NCBI RefSeq assembly: GCF_004362515.1
Contig: NZ_SNXU01000001.1
Location: 2,046,001-2,110,000, forward strand
Direction of reading: 5' to 3'
Length of the DNA: 64,000 bases
Origin: Actinokineospora alba
Lineage (GTDB): Bacteria; Actinomycetota; Actinomycetes; Mycobacteriales; Pseudonocardiaceae
Shown: positions 7,497-15,014 of the stretch, in pieces
Position numbering within the stretch: position 1 is the stretch's first letter
How the letters are laid out: each line of letters starts with the position of its first letter
Notes under the pieces: generated by a model
Told to the model about the DNA's origin: nothing
Databases searched by the model: none
The model's input: the letters and a program-made list of their open reading frames with translations, nothing else
Made by a program: the position numbers and the translations under genes

Positions 7497-7862
7497 CTAC
7501 CTCTGGTCTCGCCGCAGTGTGGTGCTGGCCAGGTCGTCAAGCCGGTCGCTTATGTCGTCCAGGCGGTCCTGTATGGCCTCCAGGCGCGACAGGATGGTGT
7601 CGGTGGGGTCGCCGGTCTGGCCCGGCGTGAGTGGCTTGCGTCCGTAGAGCAGCGCGGCCAGGTGGCCGGGGTGCCATTCAAGAGCGAGGGACAGCGCCTC
7701 CAGCGTGCGCGTACTGCGCCGGCGTTCGACCGTGTGATTCTCGATCTCGCGGATGATTGCCTGCGAAACCTGCGAGCGCTCCGCAAGCTCCCGTTGGCGC
7801 AAGCCAAGTTCGCGACTACGCGACTTAATGGCCTTGCCGACCGCAGACCAATCCTCTTCCAC
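7497..7862 (-). CDS. XRE-family repressor of the transfer operon (predicted)
   Basis: A 121-residue protein with a clear Cro/C1 helix-turn-helix (KSRSRELGLRQRELAERSQVSQAIIREIEN, about residues 10-40, then a fourth helix RTLEALSLAL) and a C-terminal heptad-like region (ILSRLEAIQDRLDDISDRLDDL) that is probably a coiled coil for dimerisation. The GTG at 7862 is chosen because GGAGG lies 5 nt upstream; the frame is also open upstream to a GTG at 7940. It is divergent from the excisionase-to-traB operon across a nested palindrome. In AICEs such a divergently placed repressor (KorSA/KorA-type) controls excision and transfer genes, which I infer here. Confidence 0.85.
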   Translation of the reverse strand: MEEDWSAVGKAIKSRSRELGLRQRELAERSQVSQAIIREIENHTVERRRSTRTLEALSLALEWHPGHLAALLYGRKPLTPGQTGDPTDTILSRLEAIQDRLDDISDRLDDLASTTLRRDQR

Positions 7863-7954
7863 GTATTCCTCCGCGCTCCGCCTCAGCGCCGAGATTAGCG
7901 TGCACGCCTGATTCGGGTGCCGGGGTTGACCCGCGGCCACTCGATTGGAACAGC

Positions 7955-7992
7955 CGCGCTTTCCGATTCGCTGAGATCAGCGGGAAAGTGCG
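7955..7992. promoter_or_regulatory. Nested palindromic operator between repressor and xis-tra operon
   Basis: An outer inverted repeat (CGCGCTTTCC at 7955-7964 with GGAAAGTGCG at 7983-7992, 9 of 10 pairs) encloses a perfect inner palindrome CGCTGA-GA-TCAGCG at 7969-7982. It lies 40 bp upstream of xis and 93 bp upstream of the repressor start, so one site could control both directions. Confidence 0.6.
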
Positions 7993-8031
7993 ATGAAATA
8001 ATCGTGATTCATTCCCGTTAGGAAATCTTCC

Positions 8032-8313
8032 ATGGCTACCGCTATGTCTAATGCCGGTCCGCCGGCGTTCTACACGGTGCGCGAAGCGGCCCGGATTCTT
8101 CGCGTAGATCCGTCCACCCTCTACCGGGCGATCAGGGAAGGCGGGTTCCCCGCTGTTCGAGTTCGGAACCGTCGATACGTGGTTCCGGCCGCCGTGCTGG
8201 ACCAGCTCGTGTCTGCGGCGGCTGAGTCCGGGTGCTTGGTCGACCCCGGCCGTATGGCGGCTGAGCGTCGGATTGCTCGTGAGGTCGAGCGTCAGTCCGG
8301 GGGTGCGTGGTGA
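8032..8313 (+). CDS. xis: Excisionase / helix-turn-helix protein
   Basis: A 93-residue protein with the winged-helix pattern of the excisionase/MerR-like family: FYTVREAARILRVDPSTLYRAIREGG (recognition region) followed by the wing FPAVRVRNRRYVVP. It would bend DNA at the att sites and steer the integrase toward excision; as first gene of the operon it could also be regulatory. TAGGAAAT lies upstream of the ATG as a modest ribosome binding site. The next gene starts at a GTG overlapping its stop. A second, frameshifted copy of this gene lies at 15015-15286. Confidence 0.88.
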   Translation: MATAMSNAGPPAFYTVREAARILRVDPSTLYRAIREGGFPAVRVRNRRYVVPAAVLDQLVSAAAESGCLVDPGRMAAERRIAREVERQSGGAW

Positions 8314-8672
8314 ACGACTACGTGGACCCGGAGGACTACTGGGAGATGTTGGCGGCCGACTTGGACCGCTACGCGGCGGTGCCCGATGAGGTGCTGTCGG
8401 AGATCGTGACTCGGGATGGCGCGTGCATGGCGCTGTTCGATGAGGACAACGCGCCGGACTTCACGGGTGATGCGGTGTCGGATCGGGAGCTGGCCGCGCG
8501 TGTGTGTGCCGGGTGTCCCGTGCGGCGTGAGTGTCTGGAACTGGAGTTGCGGACGGCTGGTGAGTTCACGCTTGGAGTGTGGGGAGCGCTGAACGAAGAG
8601 GATCGGCGCGCGGTTTACCCCGTGTGGCTCGCCCGCCGTGCTCGCGCCGAGCGGGACGGGGGTGACCAGTGA
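8310..8672 (+). CDS. WhiB-like iron-sulfur protein
   Basis: A 120-residue protein with the four Cys of WhiB-like proteins: C39, then C66-x2-C69-x5-C75 (CAGCPVRREC), followed by the GVWGALNEEDRR turn (residues 89-100) and a basic tail (ARRARAER). Family members bind a 4Fe-4S cluster and act with the housekeeping sigma factor as transcription regulators in actinobacteria. The GTG at 8310 overlaps the xis stop (GTGA); an adjacent GTG at 8307 is an alternative. Placement inside a conjugation operon suggests it links transfer to redox state or development, which is inference. GVWG rather than GVWGG is a minor departure. Confidence 0.88.
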   Translation: MNDYVDPEDYWEMLAADLDRYAAVPDEVLSEIVTRDGACMALFDEDNAPDFTGDAVSDRELAARVCAGCPVRRECLELELRTAGEFTLGVWGALNEEDRRAVYPVWLARRARAERDGGDQ

Positions 8673-9010
8673 TGGAGCCGATCACGATTCCCCCGGTCTT
8701 TCTGGTCGCGGGTGTTGGTGTCCTGGTGATCGGGTTGCTGTTGTGGCGCTCGGGTGCGCGAAAGGCGCGCGTGGCGGCTGACGCGGCACGGGCCGGGGCG
8801 CGTGCGGTGTCACTGGCCGGTCGGGTGCTGGTGCTGGCCGGGCTGATCGTCGGAGTGGAGTGGGTGGTAATCACCTACGCGTTCCACAACGTGACGCTTG
8901 TCGGTGTCGTTCTCGGACTGCCGGCGTTGTTCGCGGCGCACACGGTAGTTCGGGCGGTGACGGTCGTCGGTGACGGCGGCGGTTCGCGGCGCGGAGGTGG
9001 GAAGCGATGA
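8672..9010 (+). CDS. Small membrane protein of the transfer operon
   Basis: A 112-residue protein with an N-terminal transmembrane helix (PPVFLVAGVGVLVIGLLLW), a basic loop (RSGARKARVAADAARAGA) and one or two further hydrophobic segments (VLVLAGLIVGVEWVVITYAF and VTLVGVVLGLPALFAAHTV), ending in a Gly/Arg-rich tail. The ATG at 8672 overlaps the whiB stop (TGATG). The next gene overlaps its stop by 4 nt. It resembles the small Spd-type membrane proteins of Streptomyces conjugative plasmids in position and topology, not demonstrably in sequence. Likely role: assisting plasmid spread between mycelial compartments. Confidence 0.75.
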   Translation: MEPITIPPVFLVAGVGVLVIGLLLWRSGARKARVAADAARAGARAVSLAGRVLVLAGLIVGVEWVVITYAFHNVTLVGVVLGLPALFAAHTVVRAVTVVGDGGGSRRGGGKR

Positions 9011-9879
9011 GCACCCCGCTTGCGGGGCCGTCGCGGGGAGGGTCGGCCGCTGTGCGGCCGGCCCGCCCCGGCGGTGGCACCCAGTTGAACAGGTTGGCAG
9101 CACAGGCACGGCAGGCCGCCAGCGTGCGGGCGTATCAGACGCACCCGGACGTCGTGGCGCTGAGAGTTGAGCAGGTCCGTACGCAGGTAGATCGGTTGTG
9201 CTGGGCGGGAATCGTGCTCGGACTGGCGTTCACGATGACCAACGTTCAGCGGTTCGCGGCCGGGTCCGCGGCGGCCTGGTCGTTGCCTTGGTGCACCGCG
9301 TGGTTGCTCGATCCGATGGTGTCGTTGGTGCTGCTCGCGATCCTGCGAGCAGAGCAAGTGACGGCCCGGTACCGGGTGGCAACGGGTGCGTGGGTGCGGC
9401 GCGCGAAGTGGTTCACGCTCGCGGCCACGTACGTGATGAACACGTGGGCGTCGTGGGCAGCAGGGTCGGTGTCCGGGGTGGTGTTGCACTCGGTGCCGCC
9501 GCTGGTTGTGTTTACCGCCGCTGAGGCGGTGACCGATCTGCGGGACAAGCTCACGGCTGCCGTCGCCGCCGCGTTCACCGAAGCGGAGGACCAGCCGCCG
9601 ACGCTGGCGGCGGTGAACACCGTCCCCGTTCATGAGCAAGCGGCGGACAGGCCCGTCGGTGAACGGGTCAAGCGCGGTCGTCGGGCGCGGCCGGTGAACG
9701 GGCGCAAGCTGTTCGCGGACTACCTGGCGGACGCGCGCGCGGCGTGGTCGCCCGATGTCGAGGTCACCCCTGCGTGGATTCGTCAGGTCACCCAGTGTTC
9801 GCGGGGGCTGTCGTCGCGGTTGGCCGCAGCACTGGTCGCGGAGCTGGCCGAGGACGGCGGTCAGGGGGTGCGGTCATGA
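9007..9879 (+). CDS. Spd-like membrane protein with C-terminal HTH-like domain (DUF2637-like)
   Basis: A 290-residue protein. After a Gly/Pro-rich N-terminus and a helix, there are about four hydrophobic segments (LCWAGIVLGLAFTMTNV, LLDPMVSLVLLAIL, WFTLAATYVMNTWASW and SGVVLHSVPPLVVFTAAEAV). The C-terminal 90 residues are soluble and basic, ending with FADYLADARAAWSPDVEVTPAWIRQV and GLSSRLAAALVAEL, which looks like a small DNA-binding helical domain. The layout matches the DUF2637/SpdB-type proteins that accompany TraB in actinomycete elements and help intramycelial spreading. The ATG at 9007 overlaps the previous stop; its own stop overlaps the traB ATG (ATGA). Confidence 0.75.
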   Translation: MSTPLAGPSRGGSAAVRPARPGGGTQLNRLAAQARQAASVRAYQTHPDVVALRVEQVRTQVDRLCWAGIVLGLAFTMTNVQRFAAGSAAAWSLPWCTAWLLDPMVSLVLLAILRAEQVTARYRVATGAWVRRAKWFTLAATYVMNTWASWAAGSVSGVVLHSVPPLVVFTAAEAVTDLRDKLTAAVAAAFTEAEDQPPTLAAVNTVPVHEQAADRPVGERVKRGRRARPVNGRKLFADYLADARAAWSPDVEVTPAWIRQVTQCSRGLSSRLAAALVAELAEDGGQGVRS

Positions 9880-12026
9880 ACGCCGATCGGGAGTTGGTGA
9901 ACGCGACCACGCGTGACGTCTTGGACGTCGGTCCGGTACTGGAAGGGGAGTTGGTCGACGAGTCGGAGCGTCCCCGGCTGGTGTCGTGGCGGGACCGATT
10001 CGCCCGCTGGTGGCGGTACTCGCCACGCGTGCCCATGGCCTTGAAGGGCTGGACAAATGTTCGGCAGGCAGTCCGGCACGCGGCGGTGTGGCTGTTGGTT
10101 CAGCCGTGGCGCTATGCCCGTGCGGTCGTGCGGGGCCTGGTGGTCGCGGTCCGTTGGTGGCGGTCGTGGGTGAAGGTAGGTGACTACCGCGACGCGGCGG
10201 TCGCGTCGGAGAAGCTGGCGGACAAGTTCACCGAGATCCGTGAACTCACGATCTTCCGATGGAAGGTCACCGGCGCGGTATTGGTCGCTGTGGTTTGCGG
10301 TGTCCTGACTACTTACCTGGTCTATGGCGAACAGGTGTGGTGGTGGACCGGTGCCGTGGCGTCGGTGTCGTTGGCGGTTCTCGGTAGGCGCAAGGACGGT
10401 TCACCCGGACGAAAGCCGGTGTTGTCCGGTCCTCGGAGTCTGACGTGGACGATGGATCCACAGGTCTTGGTCGACGCGTTCCGCGACGCGAAGTTGATCG
10501 GCAAGGACGAGACGTTGCGGTTGGTGGAGCGGGCAGCGAGGCAGGGCGACGGTTGGGCGGTGACGGTCGATCTACCAGCGACGCGCAAGGCGGCCGACGT
10601 GGTCAAGAACCGCGACGCGTTGGCCTCAGCGTTGGCCGTCGATGAGGTCCAGTTGATCACCGAGCGGGTCCGGGGCAACGGCGGACACGCGGGTCGGGTG
10701 GCGCTATGGGTCGCGGATGCCGATCCGTACGCGTCGGCGCCACTTCGGACTCCATTGCTCGGGGTGGCGCGGTGGGACGCGTGGCGTCCGGTGCCGTTCG
10801 GCCGCGATGCGCGCAACCGCCGGATCGATTTGCCGCTGGTGTGGACGTCACTGTTGGTCGGTGCGATTCCTAGGCAGGGCAAGACATTCGCTGCGCGATT
10901 GGCAGCCGCGGGCTTGATCTTGGACCCGCATACTCGGCTTTACGTGGCGGATTTCAAGGCCGGAAAGGACTGGGACGCGGTAGGTCTGGTCGCGCACCGA
11001 TTCATGTCCGGTGACGAACCCGCGCACGTGCTGGCACTGATCGATTGGCTGGTGGAGTTGGTCGGGGAGGTTCAGGGTCGGTATCGGCGGATGCGGGAGT
11101 TGGATGACCTGACGTGCCCGGAATCGAAGATCACCCCCGCGATGGCACGGGATTTGAGCCTGGACATGCCGATCACGCCGATTGTCATTGATGAGGTTCA
11201 AGTGCCGTTGGAGGAACGCACACCCGTTGCAGTGCAAGGAAAACGTCTCCCGGCAGGCGAGTACGTCGGGGAGCTGTTGACCTGGTTGGCGAAGAAGGGG
11301 CCTGCGGCCGGAGTCGTTCTGGTCCTGGCGACACAGCGGCCGGACTCCAAGACGATCCCCTCTGGTCTGCGCGCGGTTCTCGGGTCGCGGTTTGCCCTGC
11401 GGGTGATGGATTGGCGGGACAGCAACATCGTCCTTGGGGAGCAGATGAACACACGCGGCTACGACTCCAGTCGCCTGCTGCCCTCGCACAAGGGTGTCGG
11501 CATCCTCCGGCCCGATGGCGAGACCGACGCGGGCGCGGACGTGTTGGCGATGACGGTGCGGACCTACTACATGCCGAACGAGGACTGGCGGGTCATCTGC
11601 CGCCAGGGCCGTGCCCTACGCGAACAGGAAGGAACCTTGACAGGACACGCGGCCGGACAGAACACGCCACCCGTGATCGAACGCGCTGACCTGGCGTTGG
11701 CTATCGGCACGCCCCAACCCCGGCACGAGGAGGAAGCCGCAGACGACAGGATCGAGTTGCCCGAACCGCTCGGGTCGGTGATCAACTACCTGGACGACCA
11801 TGACGACGGCCGCACGTTCGTCACAAGCGCGGAGCTGATCGACGCATTGGGGGCGGACGCGACGTGGTTCGGTAGGCAGATGAGCGAACTGGGGTGCCGG
11901 TCCACGCGGGAACGCGTCGAAACGGACGGCGGCACTCGCCAAGCGCGGGGCTACCGACTGGTGGACCTGCGGGCCGCTGCCGACCGCATCGCCGAGGACG
12001 ATGACGGCGGGGCGGACAGGTTGTGA
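9876..12026 (+). CDS. traB: FtsK/SpoIIIE-type conjugal DNA translocase
   Basis: A 716-residue protein. Two transmembrane segments lie at about 128-165 (VTGAVLVAVVCGVLTTYLVYG, then WWWTGAVASVSLAVLG). The ATPase domain has a Walker A GAIPRQGKT (about 328-336), a Walker B PIVIDE (about 435) and a sensor-like VLVLATQRPDSKTIPSGLR, all typical of the FtsK-HerA superfamily. The C-terminal region (about 625-700) looks like a gamma-type winged helix (TFVTSAELIDALGADATWFGRQMSELG). In AICEs this hexameric pump moves double-stranded DNA between hyphae. Start is the ATG overlapping the previous stop codon; the same frame is open upstream but that region is the preceding gene. Last gene of the operon; a terminator follows at 12164. 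Confidence 0.92.
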   Translation: MNADRELVNATTRDVLDVGPVLEGELVDESERPRLVSWRDRFARWWRYSPRVPMALKGWTNVRQAVRHAAVWLLVQPWRYARAVVRGLVVAVRWWRSWVKVGDYRDAAVASEKLADKFTEIRELTIFRWKVTGAVLVAVVCGVLTTYLVYGEQVWWWTGAVASVSLAVLGRRKDGSPGRKPVLSGPRSLTWTMDPQVLVDAFRDAKLIGKDETLRLVERAARQGDGWAVTVDLPATRKAADVVKNRDALASALAVDEVQLITERVRGNGGHAGRVALWVADADPYASAPLRTPLLGVARWDAWRPVPFGRDARNRRIDLPLVWTSLLVGAIPRQGKTFAARLAAAGLILDPHTRLYVADFKAGKDWDAVGLVAHRFMSGDEPAHVLALIDWLVELVGEVQGRYRRMRELDDLTCPESKITPAMARDLSLDMPITPIVIDEVQVPLEERTPVAVQGKRLPAGEYVGELLTWLAKKGPAAGVVLVLATQRPDSKTIPSGLRAVLGSRFALRVMDWRDSNIVLGEQMNTRGYDSSRLLPSHKGVGILRPDGETDAGADVLAMTVRTYYMPNEDWRVICRQGRALREQEGTLTGHAAGQNTPPVIERADLALAIGTPQPRHEEEAADDRIELPEPLGSVINYLDDHDDGRTFVTSAELIDALGADATWFGRQMSELGCRSTRERVETDGGTRQARGYRLVDLRAAADRIAEDDDGGADRL

Positions 12027-12040
12027 GTCCTGCTGCCTAT

Positions 12041-12137
12041 TGTCACACGCCCGACTTGCTGTCACAGCCCGCCAAGACAGTAAGAAGTTGGCCTCCACCA
12101 GGGCAACCAGGTGTCGGTGACAGTGAGACGGTAAGAC
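12041..12137 (+). repeat. Short repeat cluster downstream of traB (candidate clt/TraB recognition region)
   Basis: TGTCACACGCCCG (12041) and TGTCACAGCCCG (12060) are near-identical direct repeats 19 bp apart. GTGACA recurs inverted at 12117, and AGACAGTAAGA (12075) recurs as AGACGGTAAGA (12126). In Streptomyces elements short repeats next to tra form the cis-acting transfer locus bound by TraB. The sequence here does not match a TRS that I know, so the assignment is only positional. Confidence 0.35.
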
Positions 12138-12163
12138 AGCAAACCCATCACAACACAGCGAAA

Positions 12164-12204
12164 CGCCCCAGTCGGGCCATATCGAACGTGGTCCGACCGG
12201 GGCG
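12164..12204 (+). terminator. Hairpin terminator after the transfer operon
   Basis: An imperfect stem starts with CGCCCC (12164-12169) and closes with GGGGCG (12199-12204); the inner part pairs GTCGGgCC with GGtCCGAC. The loop is AT-rich and GCTTCTGTCTC follows. It sits between traB and the convergent gene ending at 12214. Confidence 0.6.
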
Positions 12205-12213
12205 GCTTCTGTC

Positions 12214-12507
12214 TCAGCGCAGCTTGAAGCCGAGGACCTGCGACCTGATGAACAGCAGGTTGTCGACTGCCGGACGGGCGGGTTCCCACGGGCCGTCATA
12301 CAACGCCGGCCCGCGTCCGGCAATCTCTGCCTCCCACAACTTGCCGAACACGCGCTGACGGACGAACCCGACCAACACTGAGTCCTTCGTCGCGCCCGCC
12401 GTGATCACGTACGTACCGTCGATTGCCAACCGGGCGCGCCTGGGCACCTGCACTGAGCGAGTCGACCACTTCCTTTCGACGCGCGTACCGAGGAAGCGGA
12501 TCATCAT
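12214..12507 (-). CDS. Small protein of unknown function
   Basis: A 97-residue basic protein starting MMIRFLGTR and ending VLGFKLR. It reads like a folded domain (LAIDGTYVITAG, then VLVGFVRQRVFGKLWEAEI) with alternating hydrophobic residues. It has no Cys, no signal peptide and no motif I know. The frame remains open upstream but that part is Arg/Ser/Pro-rich out-of-frame-like sequence, so I start at the first of two adjacent ATGs. No good ribosome binding site is present, which lowers confidence. It converges with traB and may be a minor cargo or regulatory gene of the element. Confidence 0.45.
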   Translation of the reverse strand: MMIRFLGTRVERKWSTRSVQVPRRARLAIDGTYVITAGATKDSVLVGFVRQRVFGKLWEAEIAGRGPALYDGPWEPARPAVDNLLFIRSQVLGFKLR

Positions 12508-12874
12508 TCGTGACGGAATCCGTGACAATTCGGGTTGAGTCGGCCGAGACCGGCGACCGGGAAGCCGCCGGACGCGCACGGCGGGGCGTCCCCGGACGAT
12601 GCACGTTGAGTGCTGGCGGAACGGGCCACAGGCGCGGAGTCCTCTGCCGTGGCGGCATGTGAGGCCGGGGACGAGGCGGGGCGGAAACTGTGAGCGCGGC
12701 GGGACTGATTGCCGTGACGACCGCGACCAACTTGCTGATCGCGGGACCGGGTCACGGCCAGCGAGCAACGCGCGGCGTGCGGCGGTGGTGGTGGACTCAT
12801 CGGCGCGGCGCGTCCAGCACGCGGCCACTATGGCTGCTGCACTCCCGCTGTACAGCAGCATCGCCGAGGGCTGC
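12508..12874. other. Intergenic stretch, nothing recognised
   Basis: These 367 bp separate two minus-strand genes. All open frames are Arg/Pro/Gly-rich with no ribosome binding site, as expected from non-coding GC-rich DNA. No tRNA, strong hairpin or repeat was seen. It could be decayed coding sequence. Confidence 0.4.
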
Positions 12875-13723
12875 TTAACCGAGCGCGCCGGGGCGGCGCA
12901 GCGGGTCCTGGAGCGTTTCGTAGCCAATATCCAAGGCAAAAGAGCCTTCAGACTTGGGAAACATCTTCCACATCTGTTCCTGGACTTTGTCAAAATCGCC
13001 GATTTGATTTAGCTTTTGTTCAAAGTATCGCCACATCCTGCCAATTGTCTCGTTTGAACAATCGGCGCCGACGCTATGTCTCCAAAATGCTTGGTACGCA
13101 CGCACCCAGTTTGAGACATCAACGTATGATCGCAATGACTGCTGTTCTCGCCTTACGTCAATAATGCTACGCTTCGAGGATAGCTTCGCACGTCTTCCGG
13201 CGATATCTACCGATGCGCGAAGGTTTACATTCGGAGACCCGCTGGTGCGGGTACTTACGATGTATGGCCATATATCGAAGTAGACATCCGCGTGAGCTCC
13301 AACTTCCAATCTGATCGTTTCGGAAGACGTCGCTCCGCGAATAACCTCTGGGCCCAATGGAAATGGGCGAACGTTCGAGCGTTGTCGACCCCATCGTTTG
13401 TGGCGACCTCTATCCAGGGCTACATTACTAATCGTGATCGGCTGCCGTCCTACATTGATGACAGTGATTTGAACGAGGTCTACAAACCATTTAGGCGTTG
13501 TAATCGAAAATGGAGGCTTCGTATCCCACCTGCCGGCTGGGCCGCGCATTGTCGTTCCGTCCGAATATAATACTGCCGGGCGAATGGATACGGCGACTCT
13601 TGCGCCCGAGAGTCGGTAGAGAAATACTTGCCAAACGATGCCGAATAAGGTGATGGTCGCACTGACGATCGCGACAACTAGCGCAGCGTTGGAGGTGGCA
13701 GTCGGATCGGCAGCGAGGATCAT
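12875..13723 (-). CDS. Membrane-anchored protein of unknown function
   Basis: A 282-residue protein with one N-terminal transmembrane helix (ALVVAIVSATITLFGIVWQVFLY), a beta-rich domain (WFVDLVQITVINVGRQPITISNVAL and SETIRLEVGAHADVYFDI) and an alpha-helical C-terminus (VSNWVRAYQAFWRH to YFEQKLNQIGDF). The beta-rich part resembles the immunoglobulin-like domain of many single-pass proteins of unknown function. TAGGA lies 7 nt upstream of the ATG. Base composition is lower in GC than the surrounding chromosome, suggesting acquisition. It is divergent from the gene at 13999, with 275 bp between, so the two may be co-regulated cargo. No function assigned. Confidence 0.75.
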   Translation of the reverse strand: MILAADPTATSNAALVVAIVSATITLFGIVWQVFLYRLSGARVAVSIRPAVLYSDGTTMRGPAGRWDTKPPFSITTPKWFVDLVQITVINVGRQPITISNVALDRGRHKRWGRQRSNVRPFPLGPEVIRGATSSETIRLEVGAHADVYFDIWPYIVSTRTSGSPNVNLRASVDIAGRRAKLSSKRSIIDVRREQQSLRSYVDVSNWVRAYQAFWRHSVGADCSNETIGRMWRYFEQKLNQIGDFDKVQEQMWKMFPKSEGSFALDIGYETLQDPLRRPGALG

Positions 13724-13998
13724 CTGTGCATCCTAGGAGGAGGAAGGCAGTCACCGACGAACCCGGCGACCGAGCGCCTGACCCCCTTCGCTGTTGGGCC
13801 TGCCCGCGCGGCGAGCGCCTTCTCTGTCGGTAGAGCTGCTCGGCTCGGTTCGCGGTTTCCCGGTTCGTCTTGACGCACCGCAGCGTGCGCGGCTCCCCCC
13901 GTCCATCCCAGAGACCTGCCGCGCGGCGAGCGCGTTGTTTGTTCATGTCTGCTCGGAAGGGCAGCCCTGGATCCTCAGGGAGCAATTACCATGGCGGG

Positions 13999-14778
13999 AT
14001 GACAGGTGGGTGGGATCAAGAGCTGCAACCGGGGCAAGGTTTTCGATTCGCCGTCGGCACCCAGAGCGGCGTAAAGTCAACGGTATACCGCATTTGGACA
14101 GCTCGAAATAGGTCTGATGTTTACATCGCTAAACTTCCAACCTCTTCAATGACGAAGGTAAGCCTCCACGAATCTGGCAATTGGCAGTATTCGTTCCTGT
14201 CGAATGTGGCCATGAAGGTCGGCAGTAAGAATTCAGAGCGGCACATCGAACGATGGAAGAAGCCAGAGCCATTCGCCGAGGGGTGGATTCGAGCGTTCTT
14301 TATTACGATCCCGCGCACCGAGCTCCGTCTTGTGAACGTGGAAGCCGCTGATGTGCGATGGATTGAAGACCCAGGCGCAGGGTACTGGGTAAGCATAGAG
14401 ATAGTGCTGGTAGACCCAGGAGTTCTTACCACTCTCAGCTTTGATGGCGTACTTGTTGGGAAATTGCGCTTGAGGAACGACGGCATGGCTGCCGTTCTTG
14501 CGACTCGACACAAACCCACGAAAGAGGAGGGCCTTCGTATCGCTGGATTTCGCGAGTCTTTTTACACCGGGCCCATCCCATTTCAGGCCGAGTCCTTCAC
14601 CACGCCCACGGTTGAACTGTTTGGCAGCAGTAACGATGGGGCGCGCTGCTTCACGCAGATCTCCCTTACCGTCCCACCTGCTGAAGTGAGGACCATCTGC
14701 ACTGGCGACCTTCCCACTTCGCTCCCCTTGATCCCGAAGGACAACTGGAAGCTTCTCGACCTGGACTCGAAGGACTAG
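13999..14778 (+). CDS. Unknown protein, divergent partner of the membrane protein
   Basis: A 259-residue protein without signal peptide or transmembrane helix. The N-terminal domain contains YRIWTARNRSDVYIAKLP and MTKVSLHESGNWQYSF, a pattern I remember from a widespread family of unknown function. The C-terminal half is beta-rich (LTTLSFDGVLVGKLRLRNDG). The start is uncertain: ATG at 13999 gives MTGGWDQE and fits the domain start, while the frame is open upstream with another ATG near 13945. GC content is low for this genome. It stands divergent from the membrane protein at 12875-13723. Function unknown; element cargo. Confidence 0.75.
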   Translation: MTGGWDQELQPGQGFRFAVGTQSGVKSTVYRIWTARNRSDVYIAKLPTSSMTKVSLHESGNWQYSFLSNVAMKVGSKNSERHIERWKKPEPFAEGWIRAFFITIPRTELRLVNVEAADVRWIEDPGAGYWVSIEIVLVDPGVLTTLSFDGVLVGKLRLRNDGMAAVLATRHKPTKEEGLRIAGFRESFYTGPIPFQAESFTTPTVELFGSSNDGARCFTQISLTVPPAEVRTICTGDLPTSLPLIPKDNWKLLDLDSKD

Positions 14779-14880
14779 CCACGGTTCGGTATCCGCGGGC
14801 CCGATCGCCTTCCCGTGTGATTGGACAGCCAGCTTTCAATGCAACCTCTTGGAGTTGGCACGTCCTGCGCCCGCCGCCCG

Positions 14881-14912
14881 CGCGGGCCGGTCCGGAGGAC
14901 CGAGGCCCGCGC
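14881..14912. terminator. Hairpin between convergent genes
   Basis: CGCGGGCC (14881-14888) pairs with GGCCCGCG (14905-14912), and the inside GGTCC pairs with GGACC. It lies about 100 bp after the plus-strand gene ending at 14778 and before the minus-strand excisionase remnant. No T tract follows. Confidence 0.45.
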
Positions 14913-15014
14913 GTTGGCGTGCCGACATCGGCAGAGCGTGCCGCGCGGCCACCGGAGGGCGTCCGCCTTGAACAAGTAGAAAACTCTGTCGGCCCCAGTC
15001 AAGCCGCCACTCGT

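Noticed and set aside
7313..7540. 75-residue minus-strand frame with a hydrophobic stretch, ending in TGATG at the start of the XRE-TPR gene
   Set aside because: It overlaps the 3' end of the XRE repressor gene, lacks a ribosome binding site and runs through the two inverted repeats that look like an operator. The overlap at its stop is probably chance.
12690..12878. 62-residue plus-strand frame starting at a GTG (MSAAGLIAVTTATNLL...)
   Set aside because: After a short hydrophobic start it is Arg/Trp/Ser-rich with no domain and no ribosome binding site. It overlaps the end of a convincing minus-strand gene.
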